From Forficula auricularia (Eukaryota; Arthropoda; Insecta; Dermaptera; Forficulidae), in the NCBI GenBank assembly GCA_024734495.1, contig JALMQS010000055.1, positions 7,621,386 through 7,685,385 on the forward strand: DNA of 64,000 bases, in the 5' to 3' direction. Positions 1 to 11,731 of the stretch are shown in pieces. The translations under genes and the position numbers were made by a program. Numbering within the stretch: the stretch's first letter is position 1; every line of letters begins with the position of its first letter. The notes under the pieces are model-generated. The model was not told where the DNA came from. It saw only the letters and a list, made by a program, of their open reading frames with translations, and made no database searches.

Positions 1-465
1 AGTCTTCTGGGGTCCCACTGATTATATATACAAAATTTGGTTGAGTTTGGTCAAATGGCCTAGATTTTTAATTTTTAACCCCTCCACCCCCCTTAATTTT
101 GGGAGATATGCACCACAATGTAATCAGCTCTTAATCTCAATGGATAAAAACTAGGTGTGAAATTTGGTTTCGATATTCACACTAGTTTCTGAGCTAGCTC
201 GTCAGCAAAATTTGGTAACGCACAGACTAACTAACAACCAGACAGACAAACTGACATTTTGACAAAACAATTATTATCTCGAAAAATATAATTTTTTCGA
301 TATTTACTTATTTTAGCTTTTTGTAGAGCGAAATGTTATGGTTTCGCTCAATTTTTTTAATCAAAATAGTTTAAGCTGTTTTTGAGATATTTCGAAAAAA
401 AGAAGGAAAAAACCACTTTTTTCATGCACGATTACAATACTTGACCATACCCTGTATGGTAAAGT
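1..465 (+). repeat. Dispersed repeat family A, copy 1 (cut by window edge)
   Basis: The sequence matches five other copies in the window (19.7, 27.1, 46.9, 50.3 and 52.7 kb). Shared landmarks are a GTAACGCACAGACTAACTAA block, a GAAAAATATAATTTTTTCGA block and an end with ACCATACCCTGTATGGT followed by AAAGTAA. Only the 3' part is present because the window starts inside it. Complete copies begin with AAATAAGCTGACGTG and carry ACTTTACCATACA near the 5' end, which is the inverse of the 3' end, so a non-autonomous DNA element with subterminal inverted repeats is likely. No coding capacity is seen. The superfamily is unknown. Confidence 0.85.
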
Positions 466-797
466 AAAAACAAATTCAATTACTTCAAAAAGTCGATGAA
501 AGAAACAAACAAAATGCTTCCTTATATATAAATATATAGATAATTAAAAAAAAAGAAAACAAATTGATTCTCTATTTTAATGCCTCTGCTAACGAAGAAG
601 AAAATTTAAACACTGATTTGGAGAGAGAAGAAAGAAGCATTTTATTTGTTTCTTTCATTGAGCCTTTGAAGTAACTAAATTTGTCTTTTCTATTGATAAT
701 ATTGCTGTTTGATTTTTACTTGTATTTATAATTGTATTACTGTCGATGAAATGAATGATGACCAACCCCGATTTTTATAATTTTGTAAATTGGTTTG

Positions 798-842
798 TAG
801 TTCCTGAAGAAGGAGGGAAGAATCCTCCGAAACGTCGGTTTG
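798..842 (+). ncRNA. Hammerhead-like motif (weak stem I)
   Basis: CTGAAGA at 804-810 is followed by one spare A, a 5-bp hairpin (GGAGG paired with CCTCC), then GAAAC at 829-833 and GTC at 834-836. This is the core order of a type I hammerhead ribozyme, in which the fifth core position may be any base. Stem III is reduced to the two bases on each side of the cleavage loop. Stem I is poor: C-G, then a G-U wobble, then mismatches. It is probably a decayed copy. Confidence 0.42.
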
Positions 843-1091
843 AAAGGAAAGGAGGAAAGAAAAAAGGGAATGAAAATCCAATAAATTACGCCTTATATGG
901 ATATGTGATAATTTTTTCTTTATTCCATACCCCTGGGCAGCCTTCCATTACTTTAAAATTACTACCAGTCCTTCTCTCCAGAGAAAATTTCGTGCAGATA
1001 AATTTATGATATCTTTTTCATATCATAATTGGTGAAACAAGTGAAAAAATTTCAAAATTCGCTACCCGCTCAGGCTAGAGCTAAATAGACT

Positions 1092-1619
1092 CAGGGCCAA
1101 ATTTATCCAGTGCCGCCCTGGGGCACCCTGAAAAATGCCACCCGATTACCTAAAGCCTAAATAAAATGGGTAAATGTTTCATAGACAGTTTTCAAATAAA
1201 GAAAATTATTCATTTATAGTCGAAAATCTTACACAAAAATTATTTTTTACATATTGAAAATCATAAATTGTCAAACAAAAAGATTGGTCATAAATTGCGA
1301 CAATAATGATCATATCTAATAAGTTGTGAGCGAGCCAACAACTTTCAAAAATTGTAAATAATAAAATACATATAATATTCTCTTTACTAAAAATATGTGT
1401 AAAATTCTAGACATTGAAGTTTTATCACAATTTTATTAATAAATACTACAGTGTTTATAATCATTTATTACACACATTCTTAGTAATGAGAAAAACTATT
1501 TTATTTGTTTTAATTCATTCATGTTTTCAAATTTTTCTCACGTTCCAAATTTTGACGCCTCTGGAAATTTGCCGCCCTCGGCCCTAGCCCCCAGTGCCCT
1601 TAGTGTAAATCCAGCGTTG
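1092..1619. mobile_element. hAT-like non-autonomous element
   Basis: Both ends are related when read inward: CAGGGCCAAATTTATC on the left, and CAACGCTGGATTTACAC on the right when read on the minus strand. Both lead into GC-rich subterminal blocks containing GCCGCCCT. The flanks AATAGACT (1084-1091) and AATACCCT (1620-1627) match at 6 of 8 positions, which fits an old 8-bp TSD as made by hAT transposases. The interior is AT-rich with no transposase frame. The assignment rests on TIR style and TSD length. Confidence 0.55.
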
Positions 1620-1847
1620 AATACCCTAATTGTTTATTTATAAAGTTCATGTTACTAAGAGAAATAGATTTAAATTTACTAAGAAAATTACAAAATAGGG
1701 TGTCATTTATTAGATTCGAGATGGAAAATATTATTTTTGGATCTGTCTTTTATATAAATTAAATAATTGTTCGGGCCATAAAAAGAATCAAGTACAATTG
1801 AGTTAATTCAGAAATATGTGCACATCTATCTTAAAATTAATCATAAT

Positions 1848-1906
1848 TCATTGAGGCGCCTGATGAAGCCAAAATAAAATTGGCGAAACGTCGCGTAAAT
1901 CAATGA
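1848..1906 (+). ncRNA. Hammerhead ribozyme-like motif, well formed
   Basis: The conserved boxes are in order: CTGATGA at 1860-1866, one spare A, a hairpin closed by GCCAA/TTGGC (1868-1884), GAAAC at 1885-1889 and GTC at 1890-1892. Stem I is strong: CGC pairs with GCG next to the core, then after a small internal loop TCATTGA (1848-1854) pairs with TCAATGA (1900-1906). Hammerheads self-cleave after the H of the GUH triplet, here after C1892. Stem III has no loop (ACGT), so it could form only between two molecules. Activity is untested. Confidence 0.68.
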
Positions 1907-1994
1907 GAAATTTTTGATTTGCTACTTTCCTGTCAAAATACCTTCCAACATACTTGATTAATTATATTTAATTATATGTCAAAAGAGTTGTTTT

Positions 1995-2062
1995 TTACTC
2001 TCTTGGGAATCGAACCAATAATAGCAATCCGGGCCAATTGGCTTACACCCTGTGAGGTGAAC
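1995..2062 (-). repeat. tRNA-like SINE head (family D-like)
   Basis: Read on the minus strand, the stretch has GGTTCGATTCCC, a good RNA polymerase III B box, about 20 bases downstream of an A-box-like TAAGCCAATTGG. The same layout, including GGTGT before the A box and a GC-rich clover-like middle, recurs at about 25310-25390. The element's tail and TSD were not identified. Confidence 0.35.
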
Positions 2063-2084
2063 CCCCTGACATTTATTTACCTAA

Positions 2085-2837
2085 ATGTGTTAAATATTTC
2101 ACTGAACAATTTAAATGTTCATTTGTAAAATTTCACCGTCCAATGATTCTAAATTTAAACACGTCATAGCTATGGTACATATAGTTAATCTTGTTTTCCT
2201 AGTTATAGATATCACTATTTCATCTTTCCTTAAAATCAGTTGGTTTTTGGAATATCCGGCATCGTTTTTGGAAATGATGTATGCACAAATGTATATTATA
2301 ATTTCTAAGTTTTAATAATGGGATTCATCCCCATTTCAGAAAGGCAGATGACTCATTTTAAACAGACTGTGCGTCCGGGGTTTCAATTTTAATTGGAAAA
2401 GAATCTTCTCTGCCAGTGGGTGGAGTCCGCTCATAATTCTCGTCCCCTCTACCCTCCTCTTCACTTTTATCTATGCGTACTTATTTTAATAAATTTTCAA
2501 ATCAGGTTCCTCACAGACCTCCATAGCCTATAATTAGTCCATAGTTTGATAAAGCTTCTGGTGTTAACCAAAACCGGCACAACAGCTCTCATCTTCGTCA
2601 TCGACAACACCGACAAACATACGCTAAGTTAATTACATCCTTTGTATAGGGAATAAAGAAGCTGTTCAATTAGAAAATTAAAGAATTTTGATTATTTGAT
2701 TCAGGAGTTGTCGATTGTATGTCAGATGTGTGAATGAGAAATTTTTTTATTTCCATTTGCAGACTTTTTGCATGCTGTGCCAACATCAACAAAACTTATG
2801 AGAGTGATAGCAGTACAAAGTAAACTCAACAATATAT
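2085..2837. other. No recognisable feature
   Basis: AT-rich sequence. A slightly GC-richer patch lies around 2365-2460. No repeat partner, RNA gene or convincing frame was seen. Confidence 0.5.
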
Positions 2838-2843
2838 CTACTT

Positions 2844-2907
2844 GAAAGAGACAATAAAAGAGTGTCTTCTGCTGGAAATATAAATTTTATTAATATACCT
2901 ACCTCTT
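2844..2907. repeat. Fragment of retroelement family C
   Basis: GAGACAATAAAAGAGTG and TCTTCTGCTGGAA followed by an AT-rich TTTTATTAAT match the left arm of the family C copies at 11.8 and 37.3 kb. The family's leading GCCGAGAGTAGCAG and the inverted second arm are absent, so this is a fragment. Confidence 0.5.
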
Positions 2908-3229
2908 GAGCAATTAATTTTTCGACATCGTTGACAGCAAAGAAAGATCTCATAATATCCGTTGCCTATTCGGATCACGTAGGTAAAGCAAAAATTTGAA
3001 GCTCTTGAAAAAAATTGTTCAAAATAGACTCTGCTAAGAGGAGAGGCAAGTGATGCAAGCATAAACACAGCGAGAATATATACCAAAAAAGTGGTAAGAA
3101 ATAAGAGCTCTCCAGATATGTGGCCCAGATGGGTGAAGTCTCGGAATCTCCAAAATTTAGGCCCCCAAAATATCATATTAGTTTCTAGTTAGCTAGTCTA
3201 GATCTGAAAGAAATAAAACATTTTACCCA

Positions 3230-3660
3230 GCCACCCATTTAGGGTAGTTGATTTTTGCAACAAAAGTTTCGAAGGGCCCTAAAAAGTACTTTAAATATAA
3301 AATTTGGTTCAAATCACATAAATAGTAAGAAATTTTAAATTTTTGACCCCTACACTAATTTGGAGCTGATTTGATATTTCTAGATATCTTGGATGCCTCA
3401 GCCTTTCTATTAATAGTACCAAATTTGAAGTTTCTGGAGAGTCTAGATGTTTCTCATTAATTTATATCTTTATAAAGACACTTTTACGAACCGCCCCCAG
3501 CTCGAACACATAGAGAGTTTTTTTTGTTTTTGTTTTTGAAATGTTCTATATTTTAGGAACATTAACTTCTCCGAAATTAAGTATGAAGTTTCTAGGGGGA
3601 CTACAAGTGTCTCATGAATTGATATTGATTTTCATCTATTTATATATGTTACACAAATAG
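3230..3660 (+). repeat. Possible distant relative of family A
   Basis: The order of landmarks resembles family A: GGGTAGTTGATTTTTGCA, then GGGCCC, AAAATTTGGTT and TTTTTGACCCCTAC, with similar spacing. Identity by eye is low. It ends where the hAT-like element at 3669 begins. Confidence 0.25.
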
Positions 3661-3668
3661 ATCCCAAC

Positions 3669-4522
3669 CAATGGGGTGCGGTCCATGGATGTGTCGATGC
3701 GGCGCATCCCTAAAATTTCAAACATTTAAAGTATTTTCATAAATATATCAAATCGACTTCAAAATTTCAGGAGGATCTTTAAATTTTCAAATTATTATCC
3801 GTTATTTCAAATATTTCCATAAAAAAACATTTTTTTTGTTTTTAAAAGTATATTATATTGGTTCTCGAAATAAAATAAAATTGTTACATAATTTCAAGGG
3901 GCAATTAAAATAATTGATTTTTCTGAAAAGGGTGCTGATAGAAGATTTGAAGTCCCTGTCTGGTATATCTTCGTTCAAGCATGTCAATGACAAGTCCAGA
4001 CGAGTTTTAGTCGAATAAAAATTGTTCTCACTGAGGAACAAAAAAGGAATAAATAAAGATGATTCGGGGATCTTTAGAGTAATCCATTTCTAAGACCTCT
4101 CAATATATAAATATAAGATAGGAAATAACTAAAAGTACCATAGACAAGTCATACCTTGCTTATAATAATAGAATTACGAGAAATTTGAGATTTTCTTATA
4201 AGACAGGTTGATTCATTGTGGAAGATGGTCGATTTTCTTCATCTCAGGGACTGTTAAGTTTAATCAAATTTAGGGAATGTTGGGTTTAAGTCACAAGATT
4301 TAATTTCTGACTCCTACTCTCACTCACACAAACCAGTATCCATTTAGCCCGAAGGTCTCAAAATATATTTTTAAATAATCTAATGTTAAATTTGAAAAAT
4401 AACGAAAATGACGTATTCGATGAAATTTGCAAAAAAAAGCGAAGTTTAAAATACAATTTCAAAAAATGAAGGGTACTTTTTTGGACAGCATCCCCTGGTT
4501 GAAAAGTCACCAACCGCCACTG
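3669..4522 (+). mobile_element. hAT-like element family B, copy 1
   Basis: The left end is CAATGGGGTGCGGTCCATGG (cleaner copies begin CAGTGGCG). The right end read inward is CAGTGGCGGTTGGTGAC. The flanks ATCCCAAC (3661-3668) and ATCCCAGC (4523-4530) are an 8-bp TSD with one mismatch, as expected for hAT transposition. Further copies are at 29312-29832 (inverted, truncated) and 49214-53542 (perfect TSD, heavily interrupted). No transposase frame is visible in this 854-bp copy, so it is non-autonomous. Confidence 0.75.
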
Positions 4523-4530
4523 ATCCCAGC

Positions 4531-6408
4531 ACTTAATATTTACATTTAAAGATGAAGATGTGTTTATTCCAGCACGAAAATTCAATTTTCAGTAGATGCA
4601 GAACAAAAAAATATTTTTTGAACTTTTTTAACTTAGTGTAGTAAAAAAGTATTGTAAAGCAAAATGGCAAATTAATAATTTGAAGTTGTTTAATTAATAA
4701 CGACATACTTTTTAAATATAAATTATTTTATAGTAATAATGAGATTCCCATCACCACTTTATTCCCTATCTGGTTTCACCGAGATATTTTTGCTCTTGGG
4801 ATGATACTTTTAAAGGCCACTTGTCGATTAATATGACTGTAATTTGAGCTACTGGGCTCAGCCTTTAGATTATTATTATTATAATTTTTTTTTTTTTTTT
4901 TTTTAATGAGGAAAATTATTGCTTTTGTAGGGGAAAAAATAAAGCAAAAGAATTCGTGGAATGTATTGAAGTTTTTATCTTCTTTCTCTCTCTATCGTCC
5001 ATCTCTTTAAATCTATCAGGGAAATTTTATATTTCCTAAGATATTTAGATAAATTTCGTGATTAATTTATTCTCTCTTTGGATATAAATTAACTTTCTCG
5101 TAACGGAATGATTAACAAATCTTGATGTTTTTGTCGTTGTCTTTTTTGAGGTTTTATTTGTCAGTTTTTACTTCCTCGTTCATTTTATGACAAGAAATAA
5201 AACAGATTGCAAATGGGCCAAAACAAAATAACAATGAAGAACGCCACCGAATTCCCATTTGTGTGAATAATTTATTAACAGTAAAAATATATTTATTAAA
5301 AACTATTAGCATATATCAACAACATATATATCATTTCAAGATTTCTGCTTTCATGAGATTAATTTATCGGCCGATAATAGATATGTTGTGAGATATACCT
5401 AATGAAGACGCAGATTAATTTTTGTTTTCGAATTTATTTTTTAAAGTTTCCAAAGTAAGATGATCAAGAAGATGTTGGAAGGTTTGCGAAACATGTAAAA
5501 ATTTCAGGGTTTCAAGATAGACCATGAAGGGAATTTTTCTTGTGAACTGAAATGGGATATTTTCAGTGGCCGATCTGTGTTCAATGTCCACCCTTAGCTT
5601 GCCATTAGTTGTTTTATTTGGCTGGCTGGTTCGTTTGCTGGCTGCTCTTTATAATGCAGTATCATGTTAGCAAAACCAATATAGCTCGCCTATCAGGCAG
5701 CCATGTCTATAAATTGCTTTTTTATTTACTCGATCGAATTGTAATTACCTACATTCAACTTAATCATACAAGGGCAATCAAGTCTTGTCGGTGTCTGTAT
5801 GCTAATTAATATTCCAACAATTTAGCAGATGGACGCTTTTAGTTAGTGAGCAGGGTGTGACAAGTAGCCAGCAATTCATCTTGACATCAAGAGACAACAT
5901 TTTTTTTATTTTTTAAATTTATAATTGATTTCATTCAACCAATGGCGATAATAAAAATAAAATCAACATTTTGATATGGGAGATTGTCAGGGATGCAATT
6001 GACCTTTGATGGTTTGAAAATATTCCACGGGCTGGGTCATTTGGAGGGCAAAGGATTTCAATTGAAAAATTATTATTGAAAAAATTAATTGATTTTTATA
6101 CGATTTGAATGAAAAAAATGAAATAGCCATGACAAGAAAATGAAATATGACTATAGATAGAAAAATTGAATTTTTATTAATGTGTCGGGGACCTCCAAAA
6201 ATATGTCGAGATATCTCTAAAATCATATACAATTTTTATATTTTTGTATGATGAAATTTGCTACATAAGTAGTTTGTATTTATCCAAAAATTACCATGAA
6301 TTATTCCCACTATACCTCAGTCAAGCCATGTTCCCGCATCCTATTAAGCTAAAAACATGAAAATTTTAAATGTTAAGAGATCATCTGAAAATTTCAAGTT
6401 TTATGGTC
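4531..6408. other. Mostly unannotated AT-rich DNA
   Basis: A poly-T run lies near 4888-4905. The stretch 5560-5880 has higher complexity (GGCTGGCTGG, a CGATCGAATTG block and TAAT-rich words) and could be conserved non-coding DNA, but I cannot test this. No gene is supported. Confidence 0.4.
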
Positions 6409-6514
6409 CCTAGTAGCACAGTGTTTCAAACTGTATAGGGGCTATATATATTCTCGAAATCTATATAGGAACTATATAGTTACTATATAGTTTGAAACAT
6501 TGTGCTACTAGGGG
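6409..6514. mobile_element. Short palindromic MITE
   Basis: CCCTAGTAGCACAGTGTTTC on the left is mirrored by GAAACATTGTGCTACTAGGG on the right, with further pairing inside (CTATATAG blocks). The whole 106 bp can fold into one hairpin. There is no coding capacity, and the TSD is unclear. Confidence 0.65.
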
Positions 6515-8380
6515 TATCTCTAATCATTTTGATGATAAAGTCACCAGAAAATCGCAAAATTTAGCACTGACATAAAGAACTGAAATTATTTCTAAATTAA
6601 AATTAAATATTACTTCTCTGTACTATTTCAGATTCATTAAAATGTGTTATTATTTGATAGCAGAGATAATCAGAATTCTTGAAAGTAGCTTCTTATTACT
6701 GAAAGAGGTTTGTGGGAATAGTTGGAACTAAGGGATAGAATCCCCAGTTTTTCAGTTTAGAATTATATTTATGTTTTCTATAGAACAATTAAAATTGGGA
6801 AATATATTTTCAAGTTTATTACAAAACTGAAACCAAAACAAACGTTTTTTCAATATTTGAATTTAAAGGATACATGTCGTCATTGTTGCTTTTGGGGTCA
6901 ATTATATGTACTAAACACACATCACTTAAAATACTCTTTTTTTCATATCGAAAGAGAGCAATTCAATTAGAAAGTGAATAGTACAAAAATATAATAAGAT
7001 ATTTCTCCAAGTACACTTTCCTGTCTCACAGTAGCTATCTGCAACTAACTAAATTTATATTAAATGGCAAGTTGACAGAAAGTTCTAGACTGTTTCGTAT
7101 TTGAGTACAAGGGAGGGCTTAATTTTGCAACCACCCTCATCACAATCAACAGCATCGGAAAGCTGAAACTTCTCAAAGAAGAGAAATAACAGACACATAA
7201 TATAATTCCAACATCAAAATTTTTATTTTTACATATTTTTTAATTACAAATATATTCCAAATGAAATTATTATTCGTTTCAATTTAATTATTAATTAGTT
7301 TATTATGAAGTTATTAACTCTATCCTTTAATATTGAATGAGCAATTAATGTATATATATGTTCATTGAGGTTTCCGTGGATGGGTTCCTGGATAACCAGA
7401 CTGAGACCACGGAAACAACCCACCCCCTCTCTTCTAAATGACCCCAAAAGAGGAGCCGAAACGTCGAGAAAACCTCACAAATACACGCGGAGAAACCTAA
7501 AAAACCAGTAATAACATATATATACTAGTACATACATATTTATTTTCATCAAACAGAGGATAATTTTAGTGATTTCTTTTTATGAATCAACAACTCGGTT
7601 CCAAAACAAAACCTTTTGAATTAAATCAAAGATTTTAATTGATTCTTTCTATTTAGATGGTAAAAAGATTTATCTCCTCGAGGATTGAACCCAAGCACCT
7701 ATATACAATAAAAAAAATCATTTCCTACTACTTATGGCGAACCTGGAAAAAATCAGATATCTTACGATGTAACTAATATTATCATCAGCGTAAATAGTTT
7801 CGCAGTAAAAGATATTGACCGATATTGTACTCTAGTAAATCAATATTTTATTTATTAATTTTCTTAATACAATAGTTTTATTTTTAAAAGAATTCCTTTA
7901 AATAAATAAAAGTATTTTCTTCAATTGTGCCCTAAAATAAAAATTCAACGATAAATCTCTATAAACTTGAAATTTCTTTTTTTTTGTCTTTCTCTCCTGT
8001 AGAAAGTCCGAGGGTTGCCTTTTCTCCTGATAGCCAATAATTTAGTATCAAAAGGGGAGAGTATAAAATGTTTATCTTCATTTGTAACGAGGGGGCGGAG
8101 TAAAACAAAAAAAAAGAGAAGATTAAGATTTATTACTCAATTCTCGAAAAAAAAACAATTAGAATTTTTCCACTGGAAGCAAAAAAATATTATTGAATTA
8201 AAAAGGCGAAGGGATTTATTTTAAACTTCCTCTATGGGCAGAATTTCTATCGTTGCTGAGTTGTTTAACTACTGACGAGTTTCATGTTCGCTTAATTTCA
8301 TTCTCACAATAATGATCTAACACTTTATTATCGACCACCATTTTTATTTCTACTCCAGGCATTTTCGGAACATAAAAATT
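6515..8380. other. Unannotated, with a decayed hammerhead-like patch
   Basis: Around 7364-7485 there is GCCGAAACGTCGAG preceded by TCTAAATGACC. TGAGGTTT far upstream pairs with AAACCTCA downstream. It looks like a degenerate relative of the hammerhead-like motifs, but the CTGANGA box is not intact. A B-box-like GGGTTCAATCC (minus strand) lies near 7680-7693. Nothing else was recognised. Confidence 0.35.
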
Positions 8381-8400
8381 AATATATATATATATATATC

Positions 8401-8767
8401 CGCCCCCGTGGTGTAATGGTCAGAATAACTGACTGGCAACCCGGAGGTCTCGGGTTCGATTCCCGGCTATACCCAGACATTTTTTCTGTAAGTATAGGGT
8501 CTGGTAATAAAAATTAAGTGGGAGATAAATTTAACCGAATTTATCGCGCGGAGAATTTACCACTGCTCGAAGCCCCTAAAACCTTAGTAAATTGGATATT
8601 GAATTGTATCTAAGTTTCTGAGATTGGCTCGTGATCCCGGCTTCTTTTCCTTTTACTTTGTTCTTTTCACGATTGAGGGGCCAGCACATACAAGCCTTTA
8701 GGGGATCCACCTTCTGGTGTATCTCCTTCTCTCATCAATATCATTAAAAAAAAAAAAAAAAAAAAAA
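8401..8767 (+). repeat. tRNA-derived SINE with poly(A) tail
   Basis: The head (8401-8475) has an A box (TGGTGTAATGGTC) and a B box (GGGTTCGATTCCC), the internal promoter of RNA polymerase III. The acceptor halves do not pair, so this is not a working tRNA. A roughly 270-base body of unrelated sequence ends in 22 A residues at 8746-8767. Alternating AT tracts on both sides would hide the TSD. SINEs move with the help of a LINE, and RTE-type and Jockey-type LINE remnants occur in this window. The 3' foldback element starts only 14 bases downstream. Confidence 0.8.
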
Positions 8768-8780
8768 TATATATATAAAT

Positions 8781-9412
8781 AGTCCAAGAGCTGGTGACAC
8801 ATTTTGACTACGGATTTGACCCAACTAGAAATAATGCGTAATAGTACCGTCTATGATAGTTGAACAGGGAATGGCCAGTCTGGCTGGCCTAAGCAGGTGG
8901 ACCAGGTACTGCGCATGGTGGGAGTGCGGTAAAAAATACATATGTGTTAAAAAATATTTTTGACCCACAATGAAATTATAAAAATTATAATTTATAGTCA
9001 ATTATAAACATAACATATTAATTCCAGACCATTTGAGTGGTGGAACGTGGAACCAGACCACTCCAAAGTGTATTTTTACAACATGAAAAAATATTTGATG
9101 CTATTTTTTTCATGTTGGAATACAATTTGGGGTGGTCTGGTTCCACGTTCCACCTCTCAAATGGTCTGGAGTGAATATATTATGTTTATAATTGACTATA
9201 AATTATAATTTTTATAATTTCATTGTGGGTCAAAAATATTATTTAACACATATGTATTTTTTACCGCACTCACACCATGCGCAGTACCTGGTCCACCTGC
9301 TTAGGCCAGCCAGACTGGCCATTCTCTGTACAACTATCATAGACGGTACTATTACGCATTATTTCTAGTTGGGTCAAATCCGTAGTCAAAATGTGTCACC
9401 AGCTCTTGGACT
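8781..9412. mobile_element. 632-bp near-perfect foldback element
   Basis: The left arm begins AGTCCAAGAGCTGGTGACAC and the right arm ends with its exact inverse. The two arms, about 305 bp each, stay nearly identical throughout, around a loop near 9096 (TTTGATGC). Both ends touch AAT, a possible TSD. No open frame exists. Transcription through it would give a long double-stranded hairpin. The low arm divergence suggests a recent insertion or ongoing gene conversion. The superfamily cannot be decided from the ends alone. Confidence 0.9.
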
Positions 9413-10605
9413 AATATAGGTATGTTTATTTCTTTCAACAAAACAGTTTAGTTTCCTTCTGATCACCAAAGTTGAGCAATTGTAGTTACTGTAAGACTGA
9501 TAAATAATTAATATTTAAACGAAAACTAATTTAAAGTGCAAATGACATATCAGGGATGTTGATGGATATGCTTAATTTAATTCCGGAAGAATCTAATCCT
9601 CTCAAAGTTGAACCCAAGTGACAAGCTTGGTATCAGAGCAATAATGCTCAAGCTCAACCCTTAAGATGGTTTTTCCCCGACATGTATTTGGTATTGGAAC
9701 AGCTAGGAAATTTCACTCCGAAGTATACCAACATTCATTGCAAAATTTCAATGTCAAATCAAATATTCTTGGTAAAAGCATGTTTTAATACTAGATATTA
9801 GGAATAAAAAAAATCAGGTAAGTTTATTCTAATTTATAAAAATATAGTAGGCATTTGTTCACAATTCAATAATCCCGAAAAACTTTATAAAAGCTATAAT
9901 AATTATTTAATGGTGAAAAAAATTTAAAGACCAATTGACATGATATGATATGATTTTGATTTAGGTCGGACAAGGCCTCTATTAACTCGGAAAGTGAACA
10001 CAATAAGTGCTAAACTTGCTAACCGGTCAGTTGGCTGAACCTTCTAAAGTTTTTCTAAGGTCTCTGGGATGAATGAATTTTGTAAAAAAATACTATATTT
10101 TTAAAAGTTTAAACCGTATAATTTGATTTTAATAGTAATAAAGACCTACTATTTAGATTTTCCATCAGATTTTCGCATAAATGAGACCCTATTTAACCAA
10201 TAGCAGCTCGTTCTTAAGAACTTCGATTGTTTCAAGAGTAATACCATAGAACTTTCTTCAAGATAATCCGAAAAATACCTGTTTTCCAGTTAAAAAAAAA
10301 TAAAACTTCACAACTCTTCGCAAAAAATCTGCGTTTTTTTTTATTAATTGATAAAAACGATGAAGTTTACTTATTTTACTCATTAAAATTATTTGTCTGT
10401 TAGCCTGTTATAACTATTTTCATTACATAATCTTTTCTAGGTTTTTATATACTTTGAAAACTAAAATAACAACTTCTTTCAAATCATAAGAATGACATAA
10501 GATACAAGAGAAAACATTCTTCCATTATTTGAACCCATTTCTGGAATGCCCTATTTTCTAAATGTTAGTTATCAGTTGAATTGTAGCCCTTCTTTATTAT
10601 ATAAA
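9413..10605. other. No recognisable feature
   Basis: AT-rich sequence. TGGTATCAGAGC at 9628-9639 resembles a retroelement primer-binding site but has no LTR beside it. No gene or repeat partner was seen. Confidence 0.45.
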
Positions 10606-10709
10606 ATCTTTGGCCACTTTTGTCACATGATCAATCCAGATTGTCGTTCTTTATACCTAGACCTTGTTCCAAATCTTCGAATATAATGGTTCCTAACTCA
10701 TCATAAGTA
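10606..10709 (+). repeat. 104-bp direct repeat, copy 1
   Basis: It is nearly identical to 11528-11631 (one G/A difference seen), 922 bases downstream. The second copy lies inside a MITE with inverted ends, so this one is probably an internal fragment of the same family without its ends. Confidence 0.85.
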
Positions 10710-11493
10710 GTCTGAAGTTTTAAGTTAATAGAATCAACACTATAGTTTCAAAATTCGATTACTATGTTAGTTGTTAATTGGTTACAAGATCAAGTAGATC
10801 TCGAAAGATCGATATATAATTTTTGGAGGTAATTGCATATTATTATAAAATGGAATGTGAATTAATTTGGAGAGATAAATTTTTATTTATGTCTAATTTC
10901 TACTCAATACTTAATAAATACTTAATCACAAAGACTTCAAATTAATTACTATCTGTCACTTTAATCGCAATTCTCATAAAACAGCTTACTTCTCATTAAT
11001 TAATAGAATTCAAACAAAACAAACGAAGAAAAATAAATGAGTTTGTGAAAATAAAATAGAATTATTTCTCAAAGAAAAGGATAAATAGATTTTGTAAAGA
11101 ATATAAATTTGAGATTATATTACGGTCATTATATCTTTTTCATGTCAATGACGATGGCATGGTGAAAGACTCATGAGATCTCAGAAGTTAAGTAACATAT
11201 ACTAGTACTAGATGTTAAAGGTGTTTTATTGAACCCAGTGATTCCATCTTTGGCTGATACCTCCTCCATCTAGTACAGTTTCATCACAGCCACGAGCTCT
11301 AACAATAAGTAACATATATAGAGAGCAGTTATAATAGTTTTTAGATGGGTGACTGTCGTAGACACTGTTTGCTGTGAGTTATAGACAACTTTAATCCACC
11401 AGTGTTGTATGAAACCCACTGGAATTGTTCGGGGAGATTTCAAAATAAAATTTTGCTAGTTGCGACTGTATCTTCATTTGAGCATAAAGGTAG

Positions 11494-11700
11494 ATTCACA
11501 ATGACTTAGCGTAAATCGTCGTGAAAGATCTTTGGCCACTTTTGTCACATGATCAATCCAGATTGTCATTCTTTATACCTAGACCTTGTTCCAAATCTTC
11601 GAATATAATGGTTCCTAACTCATCATAAGTATGAACGCACATATACATCATGTTCAATACCGCTTCCTTTCACGGCGATTTACGCCAAGTAATTGAGAAT
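11494..11700. mobile_element. MITE with ~34-bp imperfect TIRs
   Basis: The left end ATTCACAATGACTTAGCG, continuing into TAAATCGTCGTGAAAG, is mirrored by the right end, which reads ATTCTCAATTACTTGGCG then TAAATCGCCGTGAAAG on the minus strand. Its interior (11528-11631) is the second copy of the 104-bp repeat seen at 10606. There is no coding capacity. The TSD is unclear. Confidence 0.65.
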
Positions 11701-11731
11701 ATAGCTTAAAGCTGGTCAATAAAATTTTCAT

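Noticed and set aside
1..465. Family A as a Helitron because of the 3' hairpin
   Set aside because: The bases after the hairpin are AAAGTAA rather than CTRR, and the 5' end does not start TC. Subterminal inverted repeats fit a DNA element better.
8401..8475. A functional tRNA gene
   Set aside because: A and B boxes are good, but the acceptor and anticodon arms do not fold and the sequence continues into a SINE body with a poly(A) tail.
9628..9639. TGGTATCAGAGC as an LTR retrotransposon primer-binding site
   Set aside because: No LTR precedes it, no polypurine tract or second LTR follows, and a 12-base match can occur by chance.
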